Notes: generated from the sequence alone by a model not told the origin. A stretch of DNA of 64,000 nt from Corynebacterium bovis DSM 20582 = CIP 54.80 (GCF_030408615.1 NZ_CP047187.1:868001-932000), one strand, 5' to 3'. Shown: positions 1 to 8,842, counted from the first letter of the stretch. Program-made: numbers and translations.

Positions 1-33
1 GCGACCGGACCCACCAGTGAGAGGAAGTGTCCC

Positions 34-996
34 GTGACCGCACCCCGCGTCCTCGCCGCCATCGACTGCGGCACCAACTCCATCCGCCTCCTCGTCAGCG
101 AGGTCCGGGCCGACGGCACCCTCCGCGAACTCACCCGCGAGAACACGATCGTCCGCCTCGGCCAGGGTGTCGACGCGACCGGCCGGTTCGCCCCCGAGGC
201 CCTCGAACGCGTCGACGCCGCCCTCGGCACGTACACCGACCGCATGGTCGACCTCGGCGTGAGCGACGTCATGATGGGGGCGACGTCCGCCACCCGGGAC
301 GCGGCGAACCGGGAGGACTTCTTCGCCCTCACCCGCCGTCACCTCGGCCGGATCCGCGAGGGCGCGGTCGCCGAGGTCGTGTCCGGGACGGAGGAGGCGC
401 AGTTCTCCTTCGCCGGGGCCGTCGCCGACCTCGGGGACCTCACGGACGAGACGGTGTGCGTCATCGACCTCGGCGGGGGGTCGACGGAGTTCGTCGTCGA
501 CGGCGACCGGTCCTGGTCGGCGGACATGGGCTGCGTGCGGCTCACCGAGCGTTTCCTCCGCACGGTGCCGCCGACGGACGCCGAGGTCGACGCGGCGCGG
601 GCGTACGTCGACGGGCTGCTCGCGACGGTCAACCGGGAGGTCGACCTCCGGTCGGTCACCCGGGTCGTCGGGGTCGCCGGGACGATGACGACGCTGGCCG
701 CCATCGAGCTCGGGCTCGACCACTACGACGCCGCGGCGATCCACCGCAGCCGGCTGCCACTCGGCCACCTGCGGGAGACGGCGCGGACGCTGCTCCACCA
801 GACGGTCGAGGAGCGGCGCGCCCACCCGGTCATGCACCCCGGGCGCGCGGACGTCATCGGCGGCGGGGCGGTCGTCGTCGACGCCGTCGCCTCCCAGTTC
901 CTCGCCCAGGGGATCGACGAGATCACGGTCAGTGAGAAGGACATTCTCGACGGAATGCTCTCCGCGGTCGTGACGCGCACGGCCACGGCCGGCTGA
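34..996 (+). CDS. ppx: Ppx/GppA family exopolyphosphatase (host copy)
   Basis: Predicted exopolyphosphatase/guanosine pentaphosphate phosphohydrolase of the ASKHA fold, releasing phosphate from polyphosphate or pppGpp in the cytosol. The N-terminal phosphate-1 motif DCGTNSIRLL (about residues 11-20) and the phosphate-2 motif DLGGGSTEF (about 146-154) are intact; 320 residues is normal for the short actinobacterial form. The GTG start is preceded by GAGAGGA, 7 nt upstream. GC content and codon use match the host core. It is followed by a terminator and a tRNA-Leu, an order known from mycobacteria (eno / divIC / DUF501 / ppx / tRNA-Leu). A second, lower-GC copy lies at 7854. Confidence 0.93.
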   Translation: MTAPRVLAAIDCGTNSIRLLVSEVRADGTLRELTRENTIVRLGQGVDATGRFAPEALERVDAALGTYTDRMVDLGVSDVMMGATSATRDAANREDFFALTRRHLGRIREGAVAEVVSGTEEAQFSFAGAVADLGDLTDETVCVIDLGGGSTEFVVDGDRSWSADMGCVRLTERFLRTVPPTDAEVDAARAYVDGLLATVNREVDLRSVTRVVGVAGTMTTLAAIELGLDHYDAAAIHRSRLPLGHLRETARTLLHQTVEERRAHPVMHPGRADVIGGGAVVVDAVASQFLAQGIDEITVSEKDILDGMLSAVVTRTATAG

Positions 997-1019
997 TTCC
1001 CGGGTGGACCGGCCGCACC

Positions 1020-1065
1020 CGTCCGCGGACCGGTCGGGGAGGCCGTGATCCACCGCGGTCCTTTT
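1020..1065 (+). terminator. Rho-independent terminator after ppx
   Basis: An imperfect GC-rich hairpin whose arms include GGACCG and CGGTCC is followed directly by TTTTTT. The rest of 997-1310 holds no supported gene; it must contain the tRNA promoter, but I see no clear -35/-10 pair. Confidence 0.6.
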
Positions 1066-1310
1066 TTGCGTCGGGGGCCGTTTCCGTGCATTCTGTGATC
1101 CAGGAAGTCCATTCCCGGTAGTGCACCCGTGACCGCGTGACCCGCGGTTCCCCGGGTCGCCGGGCATGATCCGTGAGTGCCCACCCACGCACGTCACGGG
1201 TGGTGCCACGTCCATCCCCGCCACCCGGCGCCCGTGTGCCGGGCGCCGTTCCGCGACCACTGTCACCGCGTGCGGGGACGTCGTGTGTCACTCGGAGTGG
1301 TCGCAGGCAG

Positions 1311-1387
1311 GCCCCTATAGCCCAATTGGCAGAGGCAGCGGACTTAAAATCCGTTCAGTGTGGGTTCGAGTCCCACTGGGGGCACCA
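1311..1387 (+). tRNA. tRNA-Leu (anticodon UAA), copy 1, CCA encoded
   Basis: The cloverleaf folds as acceptor GCCCCTA/TGGGGGC, D arm, anticodon stem GCGGA/TCCGT around loop CTTAAAA (anticodon TAA), T arm GTGGG-TTCGAGT-CCCAC, discriminator A and encoded CCA. The variable loop has only 4-5 nt, so the molecule is class I in shape although canonical bacterial tRNA-Leu is class II. The same 74 nt recur at 8854 with one difference. It sits directly downstream of ppx, as in mycobacteria. Confidence 0.93.
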
Positions 1388-1428
1388 AAAGGCCAGGTCA
1401 GAGAGTTTTCTGACCTGGCCTTTTGCTA
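1387..1428 (+). terminator. Strong terminator after tRNA-Leu copy 1
   Basis: Perfect inverted repeat of about 16 bp, left arm starting AAAAGGCCAGGTCAGA, 6-nt loop, right arm TCTGACCTGGCCTTTT. It starts at the CCA end of the tRNA and is absent after tRNA copy 2, so it marks the first base of the foreign segment. Confidence 0.85.
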
Positions 1429-1449
1429 TCTGTACGCGCTACGCACGTA

Positions 1450-2074
1450 TTACGGCAGGACGTTGAACTTCTTGCCGAGAACAAGTGCCATGTTGAACAC
1501 CTTCGAGTACAGCTCACGCGGCATCTGCGGCATCGACACCGGGGAAAGGCGCTGCACAGTCACTGTCTGCTCATCGGTGTACTTCAGCAGGCCGCCCGCT
1601 GCTTGACGACGGCCCACACCCGAATCCTTGAAACCACCCATCGGGGCATCGACAGACGCGAAGGCCGCAGCAAAACCATCGTTGACATTGACGGTACCGG
1701 CCTCAAGCTGTGGAGCCAGCTCCTTTGCGCGACGCGGGGAGGTCCACAGTGAAGCGTTGAGGCCATAACGGGAATCGTTGGACTTGGCGATAGCCTCGTG
1801 GACATCCGAGACGCGCTGGAGGACTACCACCGGGCCGAATACCTCTTTTGTCAGCAGGGCGACGCCCTCCGGGACGTCGGTAAGCACGGTCGGCTCGTAG
1901 AACAGCGGCCCCAGATCCGGGCGAGGACGACCACCGGTCAGCACGGTGGCGCCGGACTCGATGGCCTCGTCGACCATGGACTTGACGATGTCGAACTGGC
2001 CCTGCGACTGCAGGCAGCCCATTTCGGTTTCGTAGTGGATGAGCGAGTCCAGCACCAGCGTGCGCGAGAGAATC
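1450..2074 (-). pseudogene. 3' fragment of succinate-semialdehyde dehydrogenase, fused to IS110 remnant
   Basis: The last ~200 residues of an NAD(P)-dependent aldehyde dehydrogenase, from the GCLQSQGQFD segment to the natural C terminus. Motifs seen: FYEPTVLTDV, EVFGPVV, YGLNAS, VNVNDG and the C-terminal GGFKDSGVG. The catalytic Cys and the whole Rossmann half are missing. It resembles the C terminus of the intact gene at 11223-12806 but is clearly diverged and lower in GC, so it is foreign and not a recent duplication. The reading frame runs on without a stop into an IS110-type transposase fragment. Confidence 0.85.
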
Positions 2075-2593
2075 TCGCCTGCAACGACGCGCTCGAGTGC
2101 GGGGTGAATCTGTGTGAGCACGCTGCGAAGGCGGTTTTTCGTTCGCGTGGCGTCTTTGGCGATGTCGTCATGGAATCCGGCGAGCATCTTCAGCGCTGCT
2201 AGTGTCTCGTCGTCGCGGTCGACTGCCCGCAGTGTGTGCGGCATGGTGCGGGCGGTGTCGGCGATGATGAATGCATCCCGGCCGTCGGTTTTTGATCGTC
2301 CAGGGTAGAGATCGGCTGCTTTTCGCATGGCTAGGTCGGGGAGGTCTCCGACCGTGCAACCGCAGTCGCGGGCCACGGCGATGGGCAGGGCGCCGATCGT
2401 GTTGGGTTGATCGACGACCATGAGAACGCTGCCGTGGGCCTGCATGGACGCGAAGATTTCGCGCCGTGCGGCTTCGTCTTGGGGGCAGTGATTTGTCGTA
2501 AATTCTCTCGCCGGTGTTGGTCGGCGCGCAGGCATGGTGGCCGGTTTTGCCGACGTCGAGGCCGATGACTTCGGGTGTTGTGGACGGTTCCAT
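2075..2593 (-). pseudogene. Broken IS110-family transposase (DEDD type), N-terminal part
   Basis: N-terminal RuvC-like part of an IS110 transposase: GLDVGK near the start (first catalytic Asp), a TKNRLRSVL segment and SKTDGRDA (the later Asp-Asp pair). Two lesions are visible: a run of five C in place of four near 2485 shifts the frame (…SLP|QDEAARRE), and after the HPALERVV segment the serine-recombinase-like C-terminal half is replaced by aldehyde dehydrogenase sequence. I found no unambiguous IS ends in 2594-2760. The element cannot transpose by itself. Confidence 0.8.
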
Positions 2594-3090
2594 GGTGGTG
2601 TCCTTCTGTTGCGGCTGGTCGCCGGTGTCTTGGACATCCGTTGCAGGCACCCACGTTACGACGAGACCTCTGTTTGGTCCGTGTCCCTATTAGCTGTCAG
2701 CGGTTGTCCCCGGTGTCCGGTGGCAACACCCCCGGATTATGGAAATGTTCACGCAGATAAGCCATGCCGGGCCCGGTGACCGCGCCCCGTGAGGGGGGGC
2801 ACCATCACGGTAACGGGGGGGCGGGGGTAAGGTTAGTAAACTGAGCCTGGCCTAAGTCGATAAGCATTGCTTAACCTGATGTTGTTTCAGGTGGTGTTCC
2901 CGATCGGGAATCGGCAACGGAAGCGAGGCGGCGACGATGAACGGAAAACGTGGGTCGACCGGAGAACCCCTCTCCGGAGGGGGAGCCGGGGACCCACGGG
3001 GGCGGCGCCGCCGACGACGGCCCGCGAACCCGAGCACCTAACCCGAAACCGCCGCGTGGACGCGGCCCACACACCAGGAGACAGAACCAG
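2594..3090 (+). promoter_or_regulatory. Intergenic region with possible iron-responsive promoter before the ABC operon
   Basis: Nearly 500 bp without a supported gene. The stretch at 2826-2880 is much more AT-rich than its surroundings and holds AAGGTTAG (2829-2836), GGCCTAAG (2849-2856) and CTTAACCT (about 2870-2877), half-site-like matches to the DtxR/IdeR palindrome TTAGGTTAGGCTAACCTAA, but no full 19-bp box. The remainder is GC-rich and low in complexity. Iron control is an inference supported mainly by the operon content. Confidence 0.35.
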
Positions 3091-3774
3091 ATGAAGTCGA
3101 TTGCCCAGATCGTCCAGAACAACCGCAGACTCCTCGCGGCCTACGAGGACAAGGTCCAGCCGAGGTTCCTCAGCCGCTATGCGCGTGAACCGATGGACGC
3201 CGCCGCCGTGTATCGGAAGCTCCGTGCGCTGGATCCCGGGCCGGATGCGCCGGCCCGGGTTCTCGACCTCGGTTGCGGAACCGGGTGGCTCGCCCGCATG
3301 CTCGCCGCCGAGCCTCGCTATCGCAGGGCGAACATCGTCGGCTACGACCTGTCGCCCAATGCGATCCGCATCGCCCGCGAACGCGCCGCCGTCGAAGGGC
3401 TTGGGGCCCGGACAAAATTCCACGTCGCCGACGTCCTCGCGCCGCTCGCGGGAGAGCCCGGCGGGACCGATGAAATCGGGGTGTGCGGCGCGCTCCACCA
3501 AATGAAGGATGCGGGTGCCGCGCTCGGCAGGGTCGCCGGGCTGCTCGCCGACGGCGGCATCGCTTACGTGCAGACGTTCGCCGAGGATCCCGACGTGAAC
3601 GAGCGGGTCGACATGGCCGTCATGGCGAAGATGGGCCACCGGGTGTTCCGGGGCAGCGAGCTCGAGGACCTCGCCGAAGCCAACGGGCTGAAGCTGGGCG
3701 GAGCCTCACACGCCGGCATGGTGTACTTCTGCACTCTCACGAAGAAAAGCGCAATCGGGGAGGCGGGCAAGTGA
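3091..3774 (+). CDS. Class I SAM-dependent methyltransferase
   Basis: 227-residue methyltransferase. Motif I is VLDLGCGTGWLA (about residues 56-67), followed by an acidic motif II region VGYDLSP and the post-motif LLADGGIAYVQTF. I chose ATG 3091 (MKSIAQIV) since AGGAG lies 10 nt before it; longer versions would add a proline/arginine-rich, non-conserved tail. It overlaps the first ABC gene by GTGA, so the three genes form one operon. The substrate is unknown; the context suggests a role linked to a siderophore or related natural product. GC is lower than in the core genes. Confidence 0.8.
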   Translation: MKSIAQIVQNNRRLLAAYEDKVQPRFLSRYAREPMDAAAVYRKLRALDPGPDAPARVLDLGCGTGWLARMLAAEPRYRRANIVGYDLSPNAIRIARERAAVEGLGARTKFHVADVLAPLAGEPGGTDEIGVCGALHQMKDAGAALGRVAGLLADGGIAYVQTFAEDPDVNERVDMAVMAKMGHRVFRGSELEDLAEANGLKLGGASHAGMVYFCTLTKKSAIGEAGK

Positions 3775-5549
3775 GCGCCGTGGACGGGACCGTAGGCCCG
3801 TGGTCGCTGCTCGCCCCGATCCGGACCCGGATGCGTGCGGTGGTCGCGTTATCCGTCCTGTCGTCGGTGGCTACCGTCGCTTCGCTGGTCGGCATCATCG
3901 ACATCGCGATGACGTACCCGGAGGCCCCGGAGCATCGGACGTGGTTGGCCGTGGCTGTCATCGTCGTCGCCGCAACGGTGCGCATGGCCGCGGACGGCGC
4001 CGCCGGCATGCTCTCGCACCGGGCGGATAACGACCTGCAGCTCCACCTCCGGCGCCGGCTGGTCGCCCAAATCCGGAAGTTGCCGCTGGGCTGGCTGGAC
4101 GCCCGGCGCTCGTCGGGAATCATCGGGTCGGTTGAGAAGGACGTCGCGGCTGTCCACCAGCTCATGGGCCACACCGTCGGTGAGACCGTGGTGGCGGTGC
4201 TGGTTCCCCTGCTTTCCCTCATCGCGCTCGTCGCGGTGGATTGGCGGATCGCGGCGGTGGCGGTCGTCCCGGTGCTGGTCACCTTCGCCCTGATGGGCGT
4301 GATGATTTCGCGCGGAGCCGGTCTTCAGCGCGAGTACGAGCGAGCCTCCGAAGGAGTGACGGCCGCGGTCATCGAGTTGGTGCGCGGTATCCCGGTGATG
4401 AAGTCCTTCGGACGCGCCAACCAGGGCGCGGGTCGCTACGATGCCGCGGCGTTGTCGTTCGTCCGCGCGTGGTCTGCCTGGTCCCGGCAGTCGAACATCT
4501 ATCTCGGGCTCATCGACGTGGTGACGTCCCCGATCACAGTCCTCGCAGTGGTGTGCGGGGCCGGCCTCGCTCTGAGGGACGCCGCGGGCGGCATACCGGA
4601 GGGTCTCGTCGCCGGGCTGGTTCTCAGCCTTGGACTCTCCGCGGCGATCGTGCGGGTGGCCATGAACTCCGAACCCATCATCGCGGGGATCGCCGCCCTG
4701 AAGTCCATCGCGGAGGTGCTGGGCACGCCGCCGATCGTCGAGCCCGCCGATCCGGTGCCCGCGCGCGGAGGCGCGCTCGAGGTCCGGAACCTAGTCTTCT
4801 CCTACGGCGATGGGCCGCGGGTCCTCGACGGGATGTCCGCGACGTTCGAACCGGGGACCCTCACTGCGCTGGTGGGGTCCTCCGGTTCCGGAAAGTCCAC
4901 CGTCGCCCGGCTGTTGGCGCGTTTCCACGACCCCGTTGAAGGCTCGGTGCTGCTGGGCGGCGCCGATCTTCGCGACATCGCCGTGCGCGACGTGCACCGC
5001 TCGGTGTCGGTGGTGTTCCAAGATCCGCAGTTGCTCACGCTGCCGTTGCGGGAGAACATCCGGCTGGCCAGGAGAGACGCCACCGACGGCGAAATCATGG
5101 CGGCCGCAAAGCTCGCGAACCTCGATGCGGTCATCGCGGCGCTGCCGAAGGGCCTGGATTCGGTGGTCAACGTCGACGTGACCTTTTCCGGTGGTGAGGC
5201 GCAGCGCGTGGTCATTGCGAGGTCGATCGTCACGGACGCGCCGGTGCTCATCTTCGACGAGGCAACCGCTTACGCGGATCCGGCTTCCGAGGCCCTCATC
5301 CAGTCCGCAATCGAGCGTTTGGCCCGTTCGCGGACGGTGATTGTGATCGCGCACAGGTTGAGCACGATCCGCAACGCCGACCGCATCCTCGTTCTCGATG
5401 GGGGAGCGGTCGCGGAGGCGGGTACCCACGACGAGTTGCTTGCGCGCGGTGGCCGCTACCGGGATTTGTGGCGCGCGTTCGCGCTCGACGACGAACCATC
5501 CGCCCCGCGGGGCACTGAATCAGACGATGAAAAGGCGGGGAACCGATGA
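3771..5549 (+). CDS. ABC transporter half-unit, siderophore-type (permease-ATPase), subunit 1
   Basis: 592 residues, N-terminal six-helix type IV (exporter-fold) membrane domain, then a nucleotide-binding domain. Walker A GSSGSGKST is at 369-377, signature SGGEAQ at 473-478, Walker B VLIFDE at 492-497, H-loop IAHR follows. The start GTG overlaps the methyltransferase stop by 4 nt and the stop overlaps the next gene's ATG (ATGA). Paired exporter-fold half transporters such as YbtPQ, IrtAB and the CdtPQ pair of C. diphtheriae import iron-siderophores; the domain layout and possible iron box suggest the same here. Drug or peptide export is the alternative. Confidence 0.87.
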   Translation: MSAVDGTVGPWSLLAPIRTRMRAVVALSVLSSVATVASLVGIIDIAMTYPEAPEHRTWLAVAVIVVAATVRMAADGAAGMLSHRADNDLQLHLRRRLVAQIRKLPLGWLDARRSSGIIGSVEKDVAAVHQLMGHTVGETVVAVLVPLLSLIALVAVDWRIAAVAVVPVLVTFALMGVMISRGAGLQREYERASEGVTAAVIELVRGIPVMKSFGRANQGAGRYDAAALSFVRAWSAWSRQSNIYLGLIDVVTSPITVLAVVCGAGLALRDAAGGIPEGLVAGLVLSLGLSAAIVRVAMNSEPIIAGIAALKSIAEVLGTPPIVEPADPVPARGGALEVRNLVFSYGDGPRVLDGMSATFEPGTLTALVGSSGSGKSTVARLLARFHDPVEGSVLLGGADLRDIAVRDVHRSVSVVFQDPQLLTLPLRENIRLARRDATDGEIMAAAKLANLDAVIAALPKGLDSVVNVDVTFSGGEAQRVVIARSIVTDAPVLIFDEATAYADPASEALIQSAIERLARSRTVIVIAHRLSTIRNADRILVLDGGAVAEAGTHDELLARGGRYRDLWRAFALDDEPSAPRGTESDDEKAGNR

Positions 5550-7279
5550 TTCGGGACTTGTGGTCGATGACGGATCGGCGCTCGAGAATGACGCTGGCGT
5601 GGCTCATTGCGTTGGCCGCGCTTGCCGCGCTGGCCCAGGGAGCGGCGTTCGTCGCGCTGCTGCCGCTGCTGTCGGCTCTGGCCGAGGGAGATGATGCGAC
5701 GGCGTGGCGTTTCACCGGCGTCATCGCCGGCCTCGCGGCCGCCCATGCGGTGCTGTCCCTCGCCGCGGGGACGGTCGGCAGGGCGAATTCCGCAGCGGTG
5801 CTGTCGTCCCTGCTGCGTTCCCTGGGCGAACGCGTGCTGACGTTGCCACTCGGGTACGTCACCAAGTCCACGGCCGGCCGCTTTTCGGAGATGGCGTCGT
5901 CGGGTATCGCGTTCGCGGCGTCCGTGCCGCACGTGATCCTGCGGCCCGTCATCGCCGCGGTGGTTGCGCCGACCGTCATCGCCTTCGGAATTCTGGCGGT
6001 GGATTGGCGCGTCGGTTTGGTTCTCGTCGCGTCGGCGCCGGTGCTCTTCTTCGCCTACCGGGCCATTGGCCGGGTCGGCGGGGAGTCGGACGAAGCGCAT
6101 GCTGACGCCGTCGCTGCCGTCTCCGGCAGGCTGATCGAGTTCACCCGCTGCCAGCAGGCGATTCGCGCCGCGAGCGACGGTTCGGCGGCGGACGCGATGG
6201 TGGATGAGGCGATTCGGGCCCAACACGATGCGTTCGCGAAGGCGACGTCGACGCAGGGGGCGGCCATCGGACGGTTGGGTTCGTTCGTCCATGCGGTGTT
6301 CACGGCGGCGGTGATCGTCGCCGTGGCAGTCGCCGCGACGGGCGGGATGGCGCCGGTGCATTTGGCGCCGATGCTCATCGTGGTCGTCCAGTTCACCGGA
6401 CCGATCACCACGGCGGGAGCGTTGTCCGGCGGTTTCGGTGCGGGCCGCAACACGTTGGCTGCGTTGCGTGACCTGCGGGCAATCCCCGCCCTTCCCGAAC
6501 CTGCCGCACCGGAGCTGCCCGACGGGCATGACGTGGAGTTCCGCGGCGTGAGCTTCGGGTACGGGGATAAGAAGGTGCTCGACGGCGTCAGCTTCCGTGC
6601 ACCTCAGGGAGCGCTGGTTGCCGTAGTGGGACCGTCGGGGGCGGGCAAGACGACGGTCATGCGGCTGCTGTCGCGTTTTCATGATCCGGACTCGGGGGAG
6701 ATCCTCATAGGCGGGGTGCCCTTGCCTCGGATCGGCACCGACGGCGTGAACTCGCTGGTGACCCCGGTGTTCCAGGAGACGTTCCTTTTCGACGCGTCCG
6801 TGCGGGACAACGTGGTCTTCGCCGACCCTGGATTCGGTTCCGGGCCCGGTGACGGGGACCGCTTGCGAGAGGCCGCCCGGCGTTCCGGGGTGGACCGCAT
6901 CGTGGAGCTGCTGCCTTCCGGGTGGGATACCCCGGTGGGGGAGGAGGGGACGCTGCTGTCGGGAGGCGAGCGGCAGCGCCTCGCCATCGCCCGGGCGCTT
7001 CTGAAGGATTCCCCGGTGGTGCTTCTCGACGAGCCGACGTCCTCGCTGGATGCGGTCACTGAGCGGGCGATCGTCGGCACGATGGAGGCGTTGCGCGGCG
7101 ATCGCACCGTGATCGTCGTCGCCCATCGCCTGCACACCGTCCGCGATGCCGACCTCATCGTCGTGCTTTCGGAGGACGGGACGGTCGCAGAACGGGGCAC
7201 GCACGATGAATTGCTGGCGAAGGGCGGCCGCTACGCCGAGTCGTGGGAGTGCCGGACGGGGAGCTCCCCGGGCGCCTGA
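5546..7279 (+). CDS. ABC transporter half-unit, siderophore-type (permease-ATPase), subunit 2
   Basis: 577-residue partner of the preceding gene with the same layout: about six membrane helices in residues 15-290, then an ATPase domain with Walker A GPSGAGKT at 362-369, signature LLSGGERQR and Walker B VVLLDEPTSSLD (Asp/Glu at 495-496). It starts on the ATG that overlaps the upstream stop codon, which implies translational coupling and a 1:1 heterodimer. Its last residues (TGSSPGA) are followed at once by a fragment of an unrelated membrane gene on the other strand, so the natural end may have been altered by the rearrangement. Confidence 0.87.
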   Translation: MIRDLWSMTDRRSRMTLAWLIALAALAALAQGAAFVALLPLLSALAEGDDATAWRFTGVIAGLAAAHAVLSLAAGTVGRANSAAVLSSLLRSLGERVLTLPLGYVTKSTAGRFSEMASSGIAFAASVPHVILRPVIAAVVAPTVIAFGILAVDWRVGLVLVASAPVLFFAYRAIGRVGGESDEAHADAVAAVSGRLIEFTRCQQAIRAASDGSAADAMVDEAIRAQHDAFAKATSTQGAAIGRLGSFVHAVFTAAVIVAVAVAATGGMAPVHLAPMLIVVVQFTGPITTAGALSGGFGAGRNTLAALRDLRAIPALPEPAAPELPDGHDVEFRGVSFGYGDKKVLDGVSFRAPQGALVAVVGPSGAGKTTVMRLLSRFHDPDSGEILIGGVPLPRIGTDGVNSLVTPVFQETFLFDASVRDNVVFADPGFGSGPGDGDRLREAARRSGVDRIVELLPSGWDTPVGEEGTLLSGGERQRLAIARALLKDSPVVLLDEPTSSLDAVTERAIVGTMEALRGDRTVIVVAHRLHTVRDADLIVVLSEDGTVAERGTHDELLAKGGRYAESWECRTGSSPGA

Positions 7280-7397
7280 TCCTCATCACCTGGTCGATGC
7301 CCTCACGGGCGCCCTGCCGCAGCTTCCCGAATCCCACCGCCAGGCGCTCGGTGGACAGAGCGAAACCGCCGACGAAAACGCCGAGCAGCACGAACAC
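7280..7397 (-). pseudogene. Fragment of an unidentified membrane protein
   Basis: Read on the minus strand from about 7420 down, the sequence encodes an open hydrophobic segment (FVLLGVFVGGFALSTERLAV) followed by an amphipathic GKLRQGAREGIDQV segment, then runs into the 3' end of the ABC gene. There is no ribosome binding site and no natural end. I do not recognise the family; I infer a gene remnant trapped at the junction. Confidence 0.35.
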
Positions 7398-7433
7398 CGA
7401 CGAGCTGTAAAGACTGAAGCTCCCGGGAACGTG

Positions 7434-7488
7434 AAAATAGCCCCCTTCCTCATCCCGATGAAAAGCTGAGGGGAAGGGGGCTATTTGC
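7434..7488. terminator. Bidirectional terminator
   Basis: Inverted repeat with arms AAATAGCCCCCTTCCTC and GAGGGGAAGGGGGCTATTT around a short loop with the core CCGATGAAAAGCT. It can serve the ABC operon on the plus strand and the gene fragment on the minus strand. Confidence 0.8.
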
Positions 7489-7505
7489 TGCCTTTGCCGC
7501 TACAG

Positions 7506-7737
7506 CTACCGCCCGTGAATCTGGTTCTGCGCAATCTCCAGCCCGTGGCTGGCGATAAGCTCCACTGCCTCCGCCGCAGTGGGCAGAGTGAAAGCGAGCT
7601 CCTCGCGTTCCTTGGCATTGAAGTTACGCAGCACGTAATCCGCCGGATCTTGGCGGCCCGGAGGGCGGCCAATGCCAACGCGCACCCGCATGTAGTCCTT
7701 CGTGCCCAACGACTTCGTGGTCGAGCGCAGGCCATTG
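7506..7737 (-). pseudogene. pth: 3' fragment of peptidyl-tRNA hydrolase
   Basis: About 75 C-terminal residues of Pth: NGLRS, the YMRVRVGIGRPPGR segment and the DYVLRNF segment are typical of the family. Catalytic His and Asp, and everything before the HNGLRS position, are missing. Homology stops at the codon where HNG would be read, around 7737, where a DUF501 fragment on the opposite strand begins. The GC content is well below the core of this window. Confidence 0.82.
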
Positions 7738-7853
7738 TTACTGAGTCGGTGGCGCTGGCGGCGGAGAACGAGAAGCTGCGCGGCACCGCGATTCCCGCAG
7801 ATTGGCCCACGATTGCCGAGCTCGGTATTGCGTATCCGGGGGTGGAGGGATAA
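7737..7853 (+). pseudogene. 3' fragment of a DUF501 gene
   Basis: The last ~38 codons read …ENEKLRGTAIPADWPTIAELG…, which I recognise as the C terminus of the DUF501 protein that precedes ppx in actinobacteria. The TAA stop overlaps no gene but abuts the ATG of the second ppx (TAAATG). The 5' part is replaced by the inverted pth fragment. It shows that the second ppx arrived with its own original upstream neighbour. Confidence 0.65.
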
Positions 7854-8842
7854 ATGACGACCCTCGCTGCCGTCGACTGCGGCACTAATTCGCTTCGCCT
7901 GCTTATCAGCCGGGTCGAGGTCGTCGATGGAGTTCTCGAAATCACAGAACTGCACCGACTGATGGAAATCGTTCGCCTTGGCCAGGGCGTGGATGCCACT
8001 GGCATGCTGGCCCCGGAGGCACTGGAGCGCGTGCGGGAGGCTCTGACGAAGTATGCGGAGCTTATGCAGGTCGAGAAAGTGCAAGCAGTCCGAATGGTGG
8101 CGACATCGGCGACGCGCGACGCAAGCAACCGTGACGATTTCTTCGCCATGACCCGCGAGATTCTCGCTCCGTGGGGTGCAGAGGCCGAGGTTATTTCCGG
8201 CGACGAGGAAGCCGCGCTGTCCTTCCGCGGTGCAGTCGATGACTTGGAGCCCGAGCTCGGTCCGTATTGCGTCATTGACGTCGGCGGCGGCTCCACCGAG
8301 GTTATTGTCGGTGACCACGATGGTACGGTAGCCGGCTCTGATTCCGTGGCCATGGGCAGTGTGCGCTTGACCGAACGGTTCCTGCAGGCCTCGCCACCGA
8401 CAGCGGAACAGGTCCAGGAGGCGCGTTCGTATGTTGCGGAACTGACAGACGAGATTGTTGCGAAGGTGCCTGTCGACAAGGCTCGCACCATCGTCGGCTG
8501 CGCCGGGACCTTCACCACCCTGTCGGCGCTGGCACAGGGCCTTGAAACCTACGACCCAGAGTCAATCCACCTGTCGCAGCTGCGCTTTGCGGCGTTGCGT
8601 GCGCTGACAGCATCCGTCGTTGAGACCGATGCGGAATCCCTTGCTGCGAATCCGGTCATGCACCCGAAGCGCGCGGATGTCTTTGCCGGCGGTTCCATCA
8701 TTGTGGACGGTCTGATGGACATGTTTGAGGCGCTGCCGCTTTCCGAGGCAGCGAAGGAAGAGCAGCGCTTTTTCAAATCAGCGAGAAGGATATCCTCGAC
8801 GGAATTCTGGCGAGTTTGGTAGACACCCATATCGCCCATTAA
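7854..8842 (+). pseudogene. ppx: Second Ppx/GppA phosphatase gene, frameshifted near the 3' end
   Basis: A diverged, lower-GC copy of ppx. DCGTNSLRLL and DVGGGSTEV motifs are intact. At about 8766-8774, around a run of five T, the frame shifts: the original frame ends aberrantly at 8822 (…KSARRISSTEFWRVW), whereas another frame continues with the conserved C terminus ISEKDILDGILASLVD and stops at 8842. The first copy at 34-996 has the matching VSEKDILDGML end. Only the last ~20 residues are affected, so partial activity or a sequencing error in the T run are both possible. Confidence 0.85.

Noticed and set aside
1450..2637. A single 395-codon gene of chimeric transposase-dehydrogenase
   Set aside because: The start used by the long frame is out of frame with the true transposase start, both halves are truncated, and the catalytic Cys of the dehydrogenase is lost. 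I annotate two pseudogene parts.
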